A DNA stretch of 12,210 nucleotides from Actinobacteria bacterium 13_1_40CM_66_12. Lineage in GTDB: Bacteria; Chloroflexota; Dormibacteria; Dormibacterales; Dormibacteraceae. The notes under the pieces were generated by a model. That model saw nothing but the letters and a program-made list of their open reading frames with translations, ran no database searches and was not told the origin of the DNA. This document shows positions 1 to 5,149 of this stretch, piece by piece. The position numbers and the translations under genes are program-made. Position 1 is the first letter of the stretch, and the number at the start of each line of letters is the position of its first letter. Location of the stretch: assembly GCA_001917895.1 (NCBI GenBank), contig MNEW01000036.1, positions 1-12,210 on the forward strand, in the 5' to 3' direction.

Positions 1-178
1 TCGGCCGGATCAGGCCGACGAGCATGCGCAAGGTCGTGGTCTTCCCGGCCCCGTTGGGGCCGAGGAAGCCGTAGACCTCGCCACGTCGCACGCTCATGTC
101 AACGGAGTCGACGGCGAGGACTCCGCTCCCATATCGCTTTGTGAGACTGTGGGTCTCGACGATCGTGGTGTGTTCCAT
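1..178 (-). CDS. ABC transporter ATP-binding protein, N-terminal part (cut by window edge)
   Basis: Nucleotide-binding subunit of an ABC transporter, which would hydrolyse ATP at the inner face of the membrane to drive a partner permease lying outside the window. Only the first 59 residues are present. They show an aromatic A-loop residue (Tyr16 in TKRYGSG) and a complete Walker A motif GPNGAGKTT at about residues 40-48, followed by [11 protein letters not shown], which is typical of multidrug/ABC-2 type ATPases. The ATG at 178 is the first start in good agreement with the family. No Shine-Dalgarno sequence precedes it, but a TAGCGT box lies 7 nt upstream, which suggests a leaderless message. 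It runs in the same direction as the TetR gene upstream, with 87 nt and a hairpin between them, so co-transcription is uncertain. The substrate cannot be told from this fragment. Confidence 0.9.
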   Translation of the reverse strand, partial: MEHTTIVETHSLTKRYGSGVLAVDSVDMSVRRGEVYGFLGPNGAGKTTTLRMLVGLIRP

Positions 179-185
179 GGCGACC

Positions 186-191
186 ACGCTA
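186..191 (-). promoter_or_regulatory. Candidate -10 box of the ABC ATPase gene
   Basis: TAGCGT on the minus strand, ending 7 nt before the ATG at 178. This spacing would put the transcription start at or next to the start codon. There is no convincing -35. The support comes mainly from the same spacing recurring at other genes in the window. Confidence 0.35.
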
Positions 192-237
192 TTCGTCACC
201 GCTCACCACGTCGTCAGCACAGGGGGCGATTTTTGCC

Positions 238-255
238 CTCATCCGTAGGGATGAG
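238..255 (-). terminator. Hairpin after the TetR gene, possible U-less terminator
   Basis: A perfect 7-bp inverted repeat, CTCATCC and GGATGAG, with a 4-nt loop, begins 10 nt after the TetR stop codon. No T-tract follows it in the minus direction, so it is not a textbook intrinsic terminator. Short hairpins without a U-tract are frequent behind actinobacterial genes, and two similar ones occur in this window. It could also be a chance structure. Confidence 0.4.
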
Positions 256-265
256 ATGGCAGGGA

Positions 266-874
266 TTACTTCAGGCCGAGGAAGCTCTCCAGTTGGCGCA
301 GCGCCTTGTCGATCCGGTCAGAAGCCGAGTTGGCAACCGGGACCATGAACAGGCCGCTCATGGTCGCGATCACTAATGAGGCGGTCGCGTCCGGATTCAG
401 CTTTGCGTCCACGAAGCTGTCGTTTTGAGCGTGACGTACGAGCACGACGAGTGTTTCGTGCCAGGCCTGAATCGTGTCCTTGAAGATCGCGGCGATCGCG
501 GGATCCCGTCCGGACCGCAGGGCCAGCTCGCCCATGACCACGAACAGCTCTGGCTCGTTCTTGGCCAGCCGCCGAATCCCTTTGAACTGAGCCGCCAGCA
601 GCTCGCCAGGCCTGGTGCCAGGCGTCAATATCGTCCGGAACCGGCCCATCGCGTGACCGACGACGCCGCGGATCAGCGCCTCCTTGGTCGGGAAGTAGTA
701 GTGGAGGGTGGCGATGTTGACCCCCACCTCGGCGGCCACGTCCCTGGTGCGTAAGCCCTCGAAGCCGGCTTCGGCGATCCGCCGGTAGGCGGCCAGCACC
801 AGCTCGTCACGCCGAGGCTCGGCGTCCGAATTCGCCTTCGGCCGGCCCCGCCCGGGTTTCTTCTTCGCGCTCAA
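266..874 (-). CDS. TetR/AcrR family transcriptional regulator
   Basis: Dimeric DNA-binding repressor, 202 residues, the usual TetR size. A basic N-terminal arm (residues 2-13, Lys/Arg-rich) precedes the helix-turn-helix at about residues 41-62 (LRTRDVAAEVGVNIATLHYY), followed by the FPTKEALI segment that closes the TetR DNA-binding domain. Residues 80-200 form the helical ligand and dimer domain, whose ligand is unknown. The frame opens directly after a stop at 875-877 and the first usable codon is TTG at 874. No ATG lies between that stop and the HTH, so TTG (or a later rare start) must be used. A weak AAGTGA precedes it. The gene is divergent from the DUF385-SDR pair, so it probably represses that operon and itself from the shared 69-bp region. 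This role is inferred from position only. Confidence 0.93.
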   Translation of the reverse strand: MSAKKKPGRGRPKANSDAEPRRDELVLAAYRRIAEAGFEGLRTRDVAAEVGVNIATLHYYFPTKEALIRGVVGHAMGRFRTILTPGTRPGELLAAQFKGIRRLAKNEPELFVVMGELALRSGRDPAIAAIFKDTIQAWHETLVVLVRHAQNDSFVDAKLNPDATASLVIATMSGLFMVPVANSASDRIDKALRQLESFLGLK

Positions 875-893
875 TCAATCACTTGATGGAATA

Positions 894-906
894 GACTACA
901 GTGGTC
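894..906. promoter_or_regulatory. Imperfect palindrome in the TetR divergent region, candidate operator
   Basis: GACTAC-A-GTGGTC is a 13-bp near-palindrome with 5 of 6 arm positions matching. It sits between the divergent TetR gene and the DUF385 gene. It overlaps two possible plus-strand -10 boxes, TAGACT at 892-897 and TACAGT at 897-902, so a bound TetR dimer would block the operon promoter. It is short, and there is no second copy to confirm it. Confidence 0.35.
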
Positions 907-925
907 ATGGGATTCATGCCTCTAC

Positions 926-931
926 CAAGGA
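926..931 (+). promoter_or_regulatory. Ribosome binding site AAGGAG deciding the DUF385 start
   Basis: AAGGAG is a strong Shine-Dalgarno sequence. It abuts a GTG at 932, leaving no room for initiation there, and lies 12 nt before the in-frame ATG at 944. The ATG at 944 is therefore the better start although the frame opens earlier. Confidence 0.6.
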
Positions 932-943
932 GTGTTTGATGAG

Positions 944-1378
944 ATGACTGCGAGTGCCGAAGTGTCGCGACCATCCGACGTACCGCGTTTCGTAGACCGG
1001 ATCATCCGGCCGCTGACTCATCTGCTGAACCCGCTCATTCTGCGGATCGCGGGCGGCCGGTGGGTCCCGATGTTCTCCCTCCTTCATCATCGCGGGCGCA
1101 AATCTGGCCGGATCTACGCCACCCCTGTCACGGCCTTTCCGCGCGGCGGCTGGTTCTGGTTCGGGCTCGCGTTCGGTGAGAACTCAGGCTGGGCACGCAA
1201 CGTGATCGCTGCCGGCGATGCGGATCTCCGCTATCGGGGTACGGATTACCACCTGGTCGACGCCTCCGTTGTCGAGATCGCCGACGTCAAGTCCCAGCTG
1301 CCTCCGATCGTTCGGTACGGAAGCGCTCTTGCAGGCATGACCAAGACCATCCGCATGCGCATCGCCGCAAAGAAATAG
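944..1378 (+). CDS. Nitroreductase / deazaflavin (F420)-dependent oxidoreductase, DUF385 family
   Basis: Small split-barrel flavin/deazaflavin oxidoreductase of the DUF385 (Ddn-like) family, expected to use F420H2 to reduce an organic substrate in the cytoplasm or at the membrane surface. From the ATG at 944 it has 144 residues, normal for the family. The signature LLHHRGRKSGRIYATPV lies at about residues 46-62, with the cofactor-binding GRKSG at 51-55. The second conserved block, GWARNVIAAGDADLRYRG, is at about 82-99. The N-terminus (residues 15-35) is amphipathic, as in membrane-associated Ddn proteins. The stop overlaps the ribosome binding site of the SDR gene, so the two are clearly one operon, divergent from the TetR gene. 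The actual substrate is not predictable. F420 use is inferred from family membership. Confidence 0.88.
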   Translation: MTASAEVSRPSDVPRFVDRIIRPLTHLLNPLILRIAGGRWVPMFSLLHHRGRKSGRIYATPVTAFPRGGWFWFGLAFGENSGWARNVIAAGDADLRYRGTDYHLVDASVVEIADVKSQLPPIVRYGSALAGMTKTIRMRIAAKK

Positions 1379-1383
1379 GGAGG
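1378..1383 (+). promoter_or_regulatory. Ribosome binding site GGGAGG of the SDR gene
   Basis: GGGAGG ends 6 nt before the ATG at 1390. Its first G is the last base of the TAG stop of the upstream DUF385 gene, so translation of the two genes is probably coupled. Confidence 0.75.
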
Positions 1384-1389
1384 TGTGAG

Positions 1390-2223
1390 ATGGACCTCAA
1401 AGATAAGACGGCGCTCGTCACCGGAGCCTCAAGAGGAATCGGACCGCACATCGCCGCAGCCCTCGCCGGGCGTGGCATGAACTTGGTGCTCACGAGCAGG
1501 TCTGGGCCGGAGCTGGAAGCCGTCGCGTCCGAGCTGCGCAAGCGCGGCGCGCGCGTGGTCATCGTGGTCAGCGACGTGCTCGACGCCGATTCGCGCACGC
1601 TGCTGGTGGGTGCGGCCGAGCGCGAATTCGGCGGAGTCGATGTGCTAGTCAACAACGCCGGCGGCGATCCACTGCGTGCGTTCGACGAGATGACGATCGA
1701 AGAGAACCTGGCGATCCTCGACCTGAACCTGACGGCGCCGATCGCGCTGACGCATCTCGTCCTGCCGGGAATGCTCGAGCGAGGCCGCGGGCACATCGTG
1801 AACATCTCCGCGATGTCCGGGCGCGTCAGCTTTCCGTTCACTGAGGCATATGCTGCGGCAAAGGACGGCGTGATCGGCTTCACGCGGGTCCTTCGGAGCG
1901 ACTACCGAGCGCGCGGCGTGACCGCCTCAGTGCTGATCCTTGGCGCGATCCGCGGGGCGGGTCAAGGCCAGCGCACCCTCGATGAGATGCACCAGCCTGC
2001 CTCCGCGTTCATGGCCCCAGTCGGGATGGTGACCAAAGCACTTCTGCGCGCTCTCGACCGCGACCGCGCGGAGATCGTCGTGATGCCCGGCCCCGGGCGA
2101 TTGATGCGAGCGCTGATCGACTTCTTTCCGGGCATGGGCCCATGGATGAACCGGCAGATGGGAGTGAACCGAACTCTGCACGAGGTCCAGGAATTCAGGC
2201 GGTCTCGTACGTCAGACAACTGA
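1390..2223 (+). CDS. Short-chain dehydrogenase/reductase with Ala at the catalytic Ser position
   Basis: Rossmann-fold oxidoreductase of the classical SDR type, 277 residues. The dinucleotide motif TGASRGIG is at 11-18. Arg15 and Arg37 (TSRSG) suggest NADP(H) preference. The structural NNAG is at 88-91, the tetrad Asn is in DLNLTAP (Asn113), and the catalytic YAAAK has Tyr154 and Lys158. The residue 13 before Tyr, normally the catalytic Ser, is Ala141 here (NISAMSG). Ser140 and Ser143 are adjacent. The C-terminus beyond residue 200 carries extra helices (PGMGPWMNRQMG) and may form a substrate lid or membrane patch. Co-operonic with the DUF385 gene and probably TetR-controlled, it likely acts on the same or a related hydrophobic compound. 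The substrate is unknown. The enzyme may be slow, altered or non-catalytic. Confidence 0.93.
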   Translation: MDLKDKTALVTGASRGIGPHIAAALAGRGMNLVLTSRSGPELEAVASELRKRGARVVIVVSDVLDADSRTLLVGAAEREFGGVDVLVNNAGGDPLRAFDEMTIEENLAILDLNLTAPIALTHLVLPGMLERGRGHIVNISAMSGRVSFPFTEAYAAAKDGVIGFTRVLRSDYRARGVTASVLILGAIRGAGQGQRTLDEMHQPASAFMAPVGMVTKALLRALDRDRAEIVVMPGPGRLMRALIDFFPGMGPWMNRQMGVNRTLHEVQEFRRSRTSDN

Positions 2224-2232
2224 TTCTTGGGT

Positions 2233-3358
2233 CTAAGCCGCCCAGCGCACTCCCGGTCCCCGCGCACGCCGCACGTTCACACGATCAGGTGGGATGAACC
2301 TCACCTCGTCGCCCGCTTTCACCACCTGCCATCCGCCTTCGTGCACCAGGCGGTGGTGGTAATAGCAGAGGGGGAGGAGATTGGGCAGGTCGTTCGGCCC
2401 GCCCCGAGACCAAAACTCGACGTGATGCGCACTCGTCCAGGTGATCGGGCGGTCGCAGCCCGGCCCGCCGCAGCCGCGGTACTGGGCTTTCAGCCCGCGC
2501 CGACAAGGGGCCGTCGCAGGCCAGGCGCTGCACGGTCTTGCTCGAGATCGGCATCCCCGCCTCGAGCTCTGAGGCCGCCGCCCCCAGCTCGCCCTTCAAG
2601 CCTTCCAGGGTGGTGGTGATGGTGATGTGCGGGCGGACCCCGTTGCGCCTGGGCAGCTTGCCCTCGTCCAGGGCCTTGTAGACGACCTCGGTCAGAGCAT
2701 CCGCGCGGCGCTGCTTGGGCGTCCTGGTGTCGTCTTGCCCCAGGCGCTTGGCGAGCCCGTCGATCGCGGTCTTGAGGGCGGCCCCGCTCTCGTGGTCGAG
2801 GACCCCGCTGAGGTGATACATGCCCTTCATCTGGCTGATGTGGAGGAAGCGCTCTTCGTAGTTCTCCTCGGTGTCGCGATCGAAGCCCTCCGGATCGACC
2901 GCATAGCGCATGTGAGCACCGATCCAGTTCAGATCCTCGATCGTGTGCTTGCGCGCAAAGCCGACCCACATCTCTTCGTCCAGGCAATCGCTGTTCTCGC
3001 CCAGCTTCTCGCGCTGGTGACAGATCACCGACGCCGACTGGTAGCTGATCTCGCCCTTGGAGAGGGCTTCTGCAACCAGGGGCAACGATTCCAGCTGCTC
3101 GCCGACGCAGAGCCGGTCGTGAGCAGATGGTTTCGACATGCCGCAGATCCGGCTGATCCAGGTGGCGGCGCTGATGTTGCCGGCAACCAGCTGCTCGCCT
3201 GAGCGTTTCATCGCACAAGCCTCGCCGGCGAACTCGCCTTCGAGTAAATCGATGACGGCCCGCAAGCCTTTCAGGTCAACCCGGCGGTCTTCCCTAGCCT
3301 GAAAGTCGCGCGCCGCCGCTAGCAGTCTCGAGAGGGGTGTCCCCCCTTCCCCCAACAT
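2233..3358 (-). pseudogene. DUF222 / HNH endonuclease (13E12-repeat type), broken by internal deletion and frameshift
   Basis: Residues 1-283 from the ATG at 3358 form a good DUF222 domain. Landmarks are GMYHLSGVLDHESGAAL at about 179-195, the RRADALTEVV segment near 218, RPHITITTTLEG near 242, and PISSKTVQRLACDG at 270-283. After about position 2510 the reading frame turns into Arg/Pro-rich nonsense that stops at 2285. In another frame, from about 2500 to the TAG at 2233, a perfect HNH domain continues: GLKAQYRGCGGPGCD, then TSAHHVEFWSRGG, then NLLPLCYYHHRLVHEGGW. Family members carry roughly 45 residues between ACD and GCD where only about 22 codons remain, so some 70 nt are missing and the frame is shifted. 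Both halves are otherwise intact, so the damage is recent or an assembly artefact. Intact relatives are predicted HNH nucleases of uncertain role, often multicopy. Confidence 0.87.
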
Positions 3359-3364
3359 GAGACA

Positions 3365-3392
3365 AGTATACCAAACATCTGTTCGGAGTCAA
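3365..3392 (-). promoter_or_regulatory. Sigma70-like promoter of the DUF222/HNH gene, leaderless
   Basis: On the minus strand, TTGACT (3392-3387), a 16-nt spacer and TATACT (3370-3365) match the -35 and -10 consensus closely. Six nt separate the -10 from the ATG at 3358, placing the predicted transcription start on the start codon. No Shine-Dalgarno sequence is possible upstream. It is the strongest promoter by eye in the window, although the gene it drives is broken. Confidence 0.72.
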
Positions 3393-3411
3393 TACGTTAA
3401 CAGCAATACGT
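3390..3411. repeat. Two direct repeats CAATACGT next to the HNH promoter
   Basis: CAATACGT occurs at 3390-3397 and again at 3404-3411, 14 bp apart start to start. The first copy overlaps the -35 box of the HNH gene. They could be regulator sites or a small duplication. Eight bases is short, so this is a weak call. Confidence 0.4.
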
Positions 3412-3422
3412 CCTTGAAGGAC
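3410..3422. repeat. Perfect 13-bp palindrome between the lipoprotein and HNH genes
   Basis: GTCCTT-G-AAGGAC, 6-bp arms around one base. It overlaps the second CAATACGT copy by two bases and lies 18 bp upstream of the HNH -35 and 50 nt downstream of the lipoprotein stop. A one-base loop rules out an RNA hairpin of this exact shape, so an operator-like protein site is the more natural reading. Confidence 0.35.
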
Positions 3423-3472
3423 CACCCGGCTCCGCCGAACTCCTTCTTCCTAGTCCGTCCTTACGACGCATG

Positions 3473-3979
3473 TCACGGGCGCGTGATCTTGTTGCCATTG
3501 CCATCGACGACATACCATCCGCCCCCGAACTCCACCACGGCCTGGCACTTGATCTCGCCTTCCGCGTGATCACCTGCGTAGTAGTAGAGCGGGTGGCCGG
3601 CGTAGACCACCTGGTCACCGCCACCCGTCCGCGCCGTTGTCGACACCGACCCCTGCACCAAGCCCTGTCCGACGACTGGTGGGTGAGCAATCACGAACGG
3701 CGGCCAGGCAGTCGCGCATGCGTTGTAGCAATGCGAGTCCGTGCCGCCATCCGCACCGAATAAGTAGAGCGTGCGACCCGACCCGTCGAACAGGATCTTG
3801 CCGTACCTCGAGTCCGACAGGATCAGATCCGCAGGCGGGGGCGACGCCTCAGCAGAAGATGTGGCCGGGGCTGTCGTCGTTGCGGTGGGACTCAAGCGCG
3901 AGACTGCGGGCGCAACAGCCGCACCGCACGCGCTGAGCAGCATCCCACCGATTGCGAACGCCGTGGCCAGCCGATTCAA
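3473..3979 (-). CDS. COG4315 secreted lipoprotein with YxFxxD-type repeats
   Basis: Predicted lipid-anchored extracytoplasmic protein, 168 residues. The N-terminus MNRLATAFAIGGMLLSAC is a lipoprotein signal with lipobox LSAC and the modified Cys18. A Ser/Thr/Pro/Ala linker spans about 24-50. The globular part shows the family repeats YLFGAD (72-77) and YYYAGD (132-137), the HCYNAC pair (Cys84, Cys88), AWPPF, and the closing GGGWYVVDGNG near 152-162. Members are small beta-rich lipoproteins of unknown function, sometimes linked to metal or redox context. The start is TTG at 3979. It is the only start giving an intact signal peptide, and a TAACCT box lies 7 nt before it. The gene is divergent from the methyltransferase gene over 142 nt. 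A copper link through the nearby csoR operon is possible but unsupported. Confidence 0.88.
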   Translation of the reverse strand: MNRLATAFAIGGMLLSACGAAVAPAVSRLSPTATTTAPATSSAEASPPPADLILSDSRYGKILFDGSGRTLYLFGADGGTDSHCYNACATAWPPFVIAHPPVVGQGLVQGSVSTTARTGGGDQVVYAGHPLYYYAGDHAEGEIKCQAVVEFGGGWYVVDGNGNKITRP

Positions 3980-3986
3980 CCACGAG

Positions 3987-3992
3987 AGGTTA
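3987..3992 (-). promoter_or_regulatory. Candidate -10 box of the lipoprotein gene
   Basis: TAACCT on the minus strand, ending 7 nt before the TTG start at 3979. There is no clear -35 and no Shine-Dalgarno, which is consistent with a leaderless TTG-initiated message. Confidence 0.38.
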
Positions 3993-4109
3993 GCCCGCGA
4001 TCAGGCGGGTCGTTCGGCTGCTTTCTTCAGCGATTGCGCGAATTCCTGGAACGCCGGGCCGCGTGGTGGCTGGCAAGGCGCCCTCCAGCACTACATCGCC
4101 GCCTGCAAT

Positions 4110-4115
4110 TAGCTT
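4110..4115 (+). promoter_or_regulatory. Candidate -10 box of the methyltransferase gene
   Basis: TAGCTT ends 6 nt before the GTG at 4122. No Shine-Dalgarno is visible and no good -35 was found. It is called because the spacing matches other genes of the window. Confidence 0.35.
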
Positions 4116-4121
4116 TAGGTC

Positions 4122-4835
4122 GTGTACGACAAGAGCGCGAGGATCTACGACCTTCTCTATGTGGGCTCTGGGATCAAGGACTATCCGGCTGAAGCGGCCG
4201 AGCTGCACCGGATCATCCAGGGCGCATGCCCGACCGCGAAAACCCTGCTCGACGTCGCCTGCGGCACCGGTGCTCATCTGGTCGAGATGCAACGCTGGTA
4301 CGAGGTCCAGGGTGTAGATCTCAGTCCCGCGATGCTGGCTGTCGCGCAGACCCGGCTGCCCGGGGTTCCGCTGCGCGAGGGCGACATGCGGACTCTCGAC
4401 CTCGGCAAGACCTTCGACGCCGTCACCTGCCTCTTCAGCAGCATCGGCTACATGACAGACCTGGCGGAGATGCGGTCGGCAGTCGCTCGACTTGCGGCGC
4501 ACGTCGCGCCGGGTGGAGTCTTGATCATCGACGGCTGGGTGCGTCCCGATCACTGGCTTGACAACTTCCGTCCTGACCAGCCCGACGTGGCCCATGACAG
4601 TGAAGCCACGGTCGTGCGCCTCTCGTTCAGCCGCCGAGAAGGGAGCATCACCGAGCTGGAGATGCACCATCTGGTCCAAACCAGTGCGGGCATCGAGTAC
4701 TTCATGGAGCCCCATCGCCTCAGGCTGACCGAGACCGACGACTACGTGTCGGCTGTCACCAATGCCGGGCTCGAAGCCCAGGTGGTCCCGGACTACATGC
4801 CGAATCGAGACCGCATAGTGGGCACCCGACCGTAG
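4122..4835 (+). CDS. Class I SAM-dependent methyltransferase, DesVI/TylM1-like
   Basis: Soluble S-adenosylmethionine methyltransferase, 237 residues. Motif I LLDVACGTGAHL is at about 42-53, the acidic end of beta 2 is in VQGVDLSPAML, motif II is in GDMRTLDLG, and FDAVTCLFSSIGYM follows, then the post-motif APGGVLIIDGW. The run from YDLLY through CLFSSIGY closely resembles the N,N-dimethyltransferases that act on dTDP-amino sugars (DesVI, TylM1), including the C-terminal beta-sheet insert with EMHHLVQTSAGIEYF and HRLRLTETDDY. No amino-sugar or polyketide genes lie nearby, so the substrate is open. Initiation is at GTG 4122, probably leaderless. The gene stands alone, divergent from the lipoprotein and just upstream of the csoR operator. 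Confidence 0.9.
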   Translation: MYDKSARIYDLLYVGSGIKDYPAEAAELHRIIQGACPTAKTLLDVACGTGAHLVEMQRWYEVQGVDLSPAMLAVAQTRLPGVPLREGDMRTLDLGKTFDAVTCLFSSIGYMTDLAEMRSAVARLAAHVAPGGVLIIDGWVRPDHWLDNFRPDQPDVAHDSEATVVRLSFSRREGSITELEMHHLVQTSAGIEYFMEPHRLRLTETDDYVSAVTNAGLEAQVVPDYMPNRDRIVGTRP

Positions 4836-4861
4836 CGAGCTATACCCCTCGGGGGTATAGT
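4833..4861 (+). promoter_or_regulatory. csoR promoter, -10 inside the operator
   Basis: TATAGT at 4856-4861 is a strong -10 and ends 7 nt before the ATG at 4869. The -35 (TAGCGA, 4833-4838, 17-nt spacer) is poor. The right arm of the CsoR palindrome covers the -10, so bound repressor would block RNA polymerase. The predicted transcript is leaderless. Confidence 0.6.
4840..4860. promoter_or_regulatory. CsoR operator (copper-responsive palindrome)
   Basis: Perfect 9-bp arms CTATACCCC and GGGGTATAG flank the centre TCG. This GTATACCCC/GGGGTATAC-like palindrome is the classic CsoR binding site, and it stands directly before the csoR start codon. It implies copper-controlled autoregulation of csoR and the downstream permease. 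Confidence 0.88.
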
Positions 4862-4868
4862 GGCGTGC

Positions 4869-5144
4869 ATGCCAGGGTATGCAAAGCACAAGCCGCACGT
4901 CCAGCGCCGCCTGCAGAGAATCGAAGGCCAGGTCAGGGGCCTTCAGAGGATGGTCGACGATGACCGCTACTGCATCGACGTCCTGACCCAGGTCAGCGCC
5001 GTGAAGGCCGCGCTCGAAAACGTGGCCCTCCTTCTGCTCGCCGACCACACCCAGCACTGCGTGGCTGAAGCGATCCGGGCCGGCGACGGCGACGCCAAGG
5101 TCAAGGAGCTCAATGGCGCGGTCGAGCGCCTCGTGAAGGCGTAA
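4869..5144 (+). CDS. csoR: CsoR copper-sensing transcriptional repressor
   Basis: All-helical DUF156 repressor that leaves its operator when it binds Cu(I). From the ATG at 4869 it has 91 residues, the normal size. The Cu(I) ligands Cys35, His60 and Cys64 have the exact 25 and 4 residue spacing of the copper sensor, and second-shell Tyr34 and Glu80 are also present. This separates it from the nickel (RcnR), persulfide (CstR) and formaldehyde (FrmR) branches. The DNA-binding basic face is in HKPHVQRRLQRIEGQVRGLQRMV (about 7-29, broken here for reading as HKPHVQRRLQ and RIEGQVRGLQRMV). An upstream GTG at 4860 is in frame but lies within the operator and -10. The permease gene starts 5 nt after its stop, so the two form one operon. 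Confidence 0.95.
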   Translation: MPGYAKHKPHVQRRLQRIEGQVRGLQRMVDDDRYCIDVLTQVSAVKAALENVALLLLADHTQHCVAEAIRAGDGDAKVKELNGAVERLVKA

Positions 5145-5149
5145 CCAGA

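Noticed and set aside
1..18. Inverted repeat TCGGCC...GGCCGA at the window start
   Set aside because: It lies inside the ABC ATPase coding region and is explained by GC-rich codons.
2224..2232. Possible bidirectional terminator between the SDR and the HNH pseudogene
   Set aside because: Only 9 bases separate the two stops, and no inverted repeat is visible there.
2627..3202. Plus-strand open frame of 191 codons
   Set aside because: It is antisense to the DUF222 domain, which has conserved motifs. There are no supporting features on the plus strand.
3990..5057. Long minus-strand open frame of 355 codons
   Set aside because: It is antisense to the methyltransferase and csoR, both with clear motifs, and crosses the CsoR operator. 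It shows no family pattern and is a GC-bias shadow.
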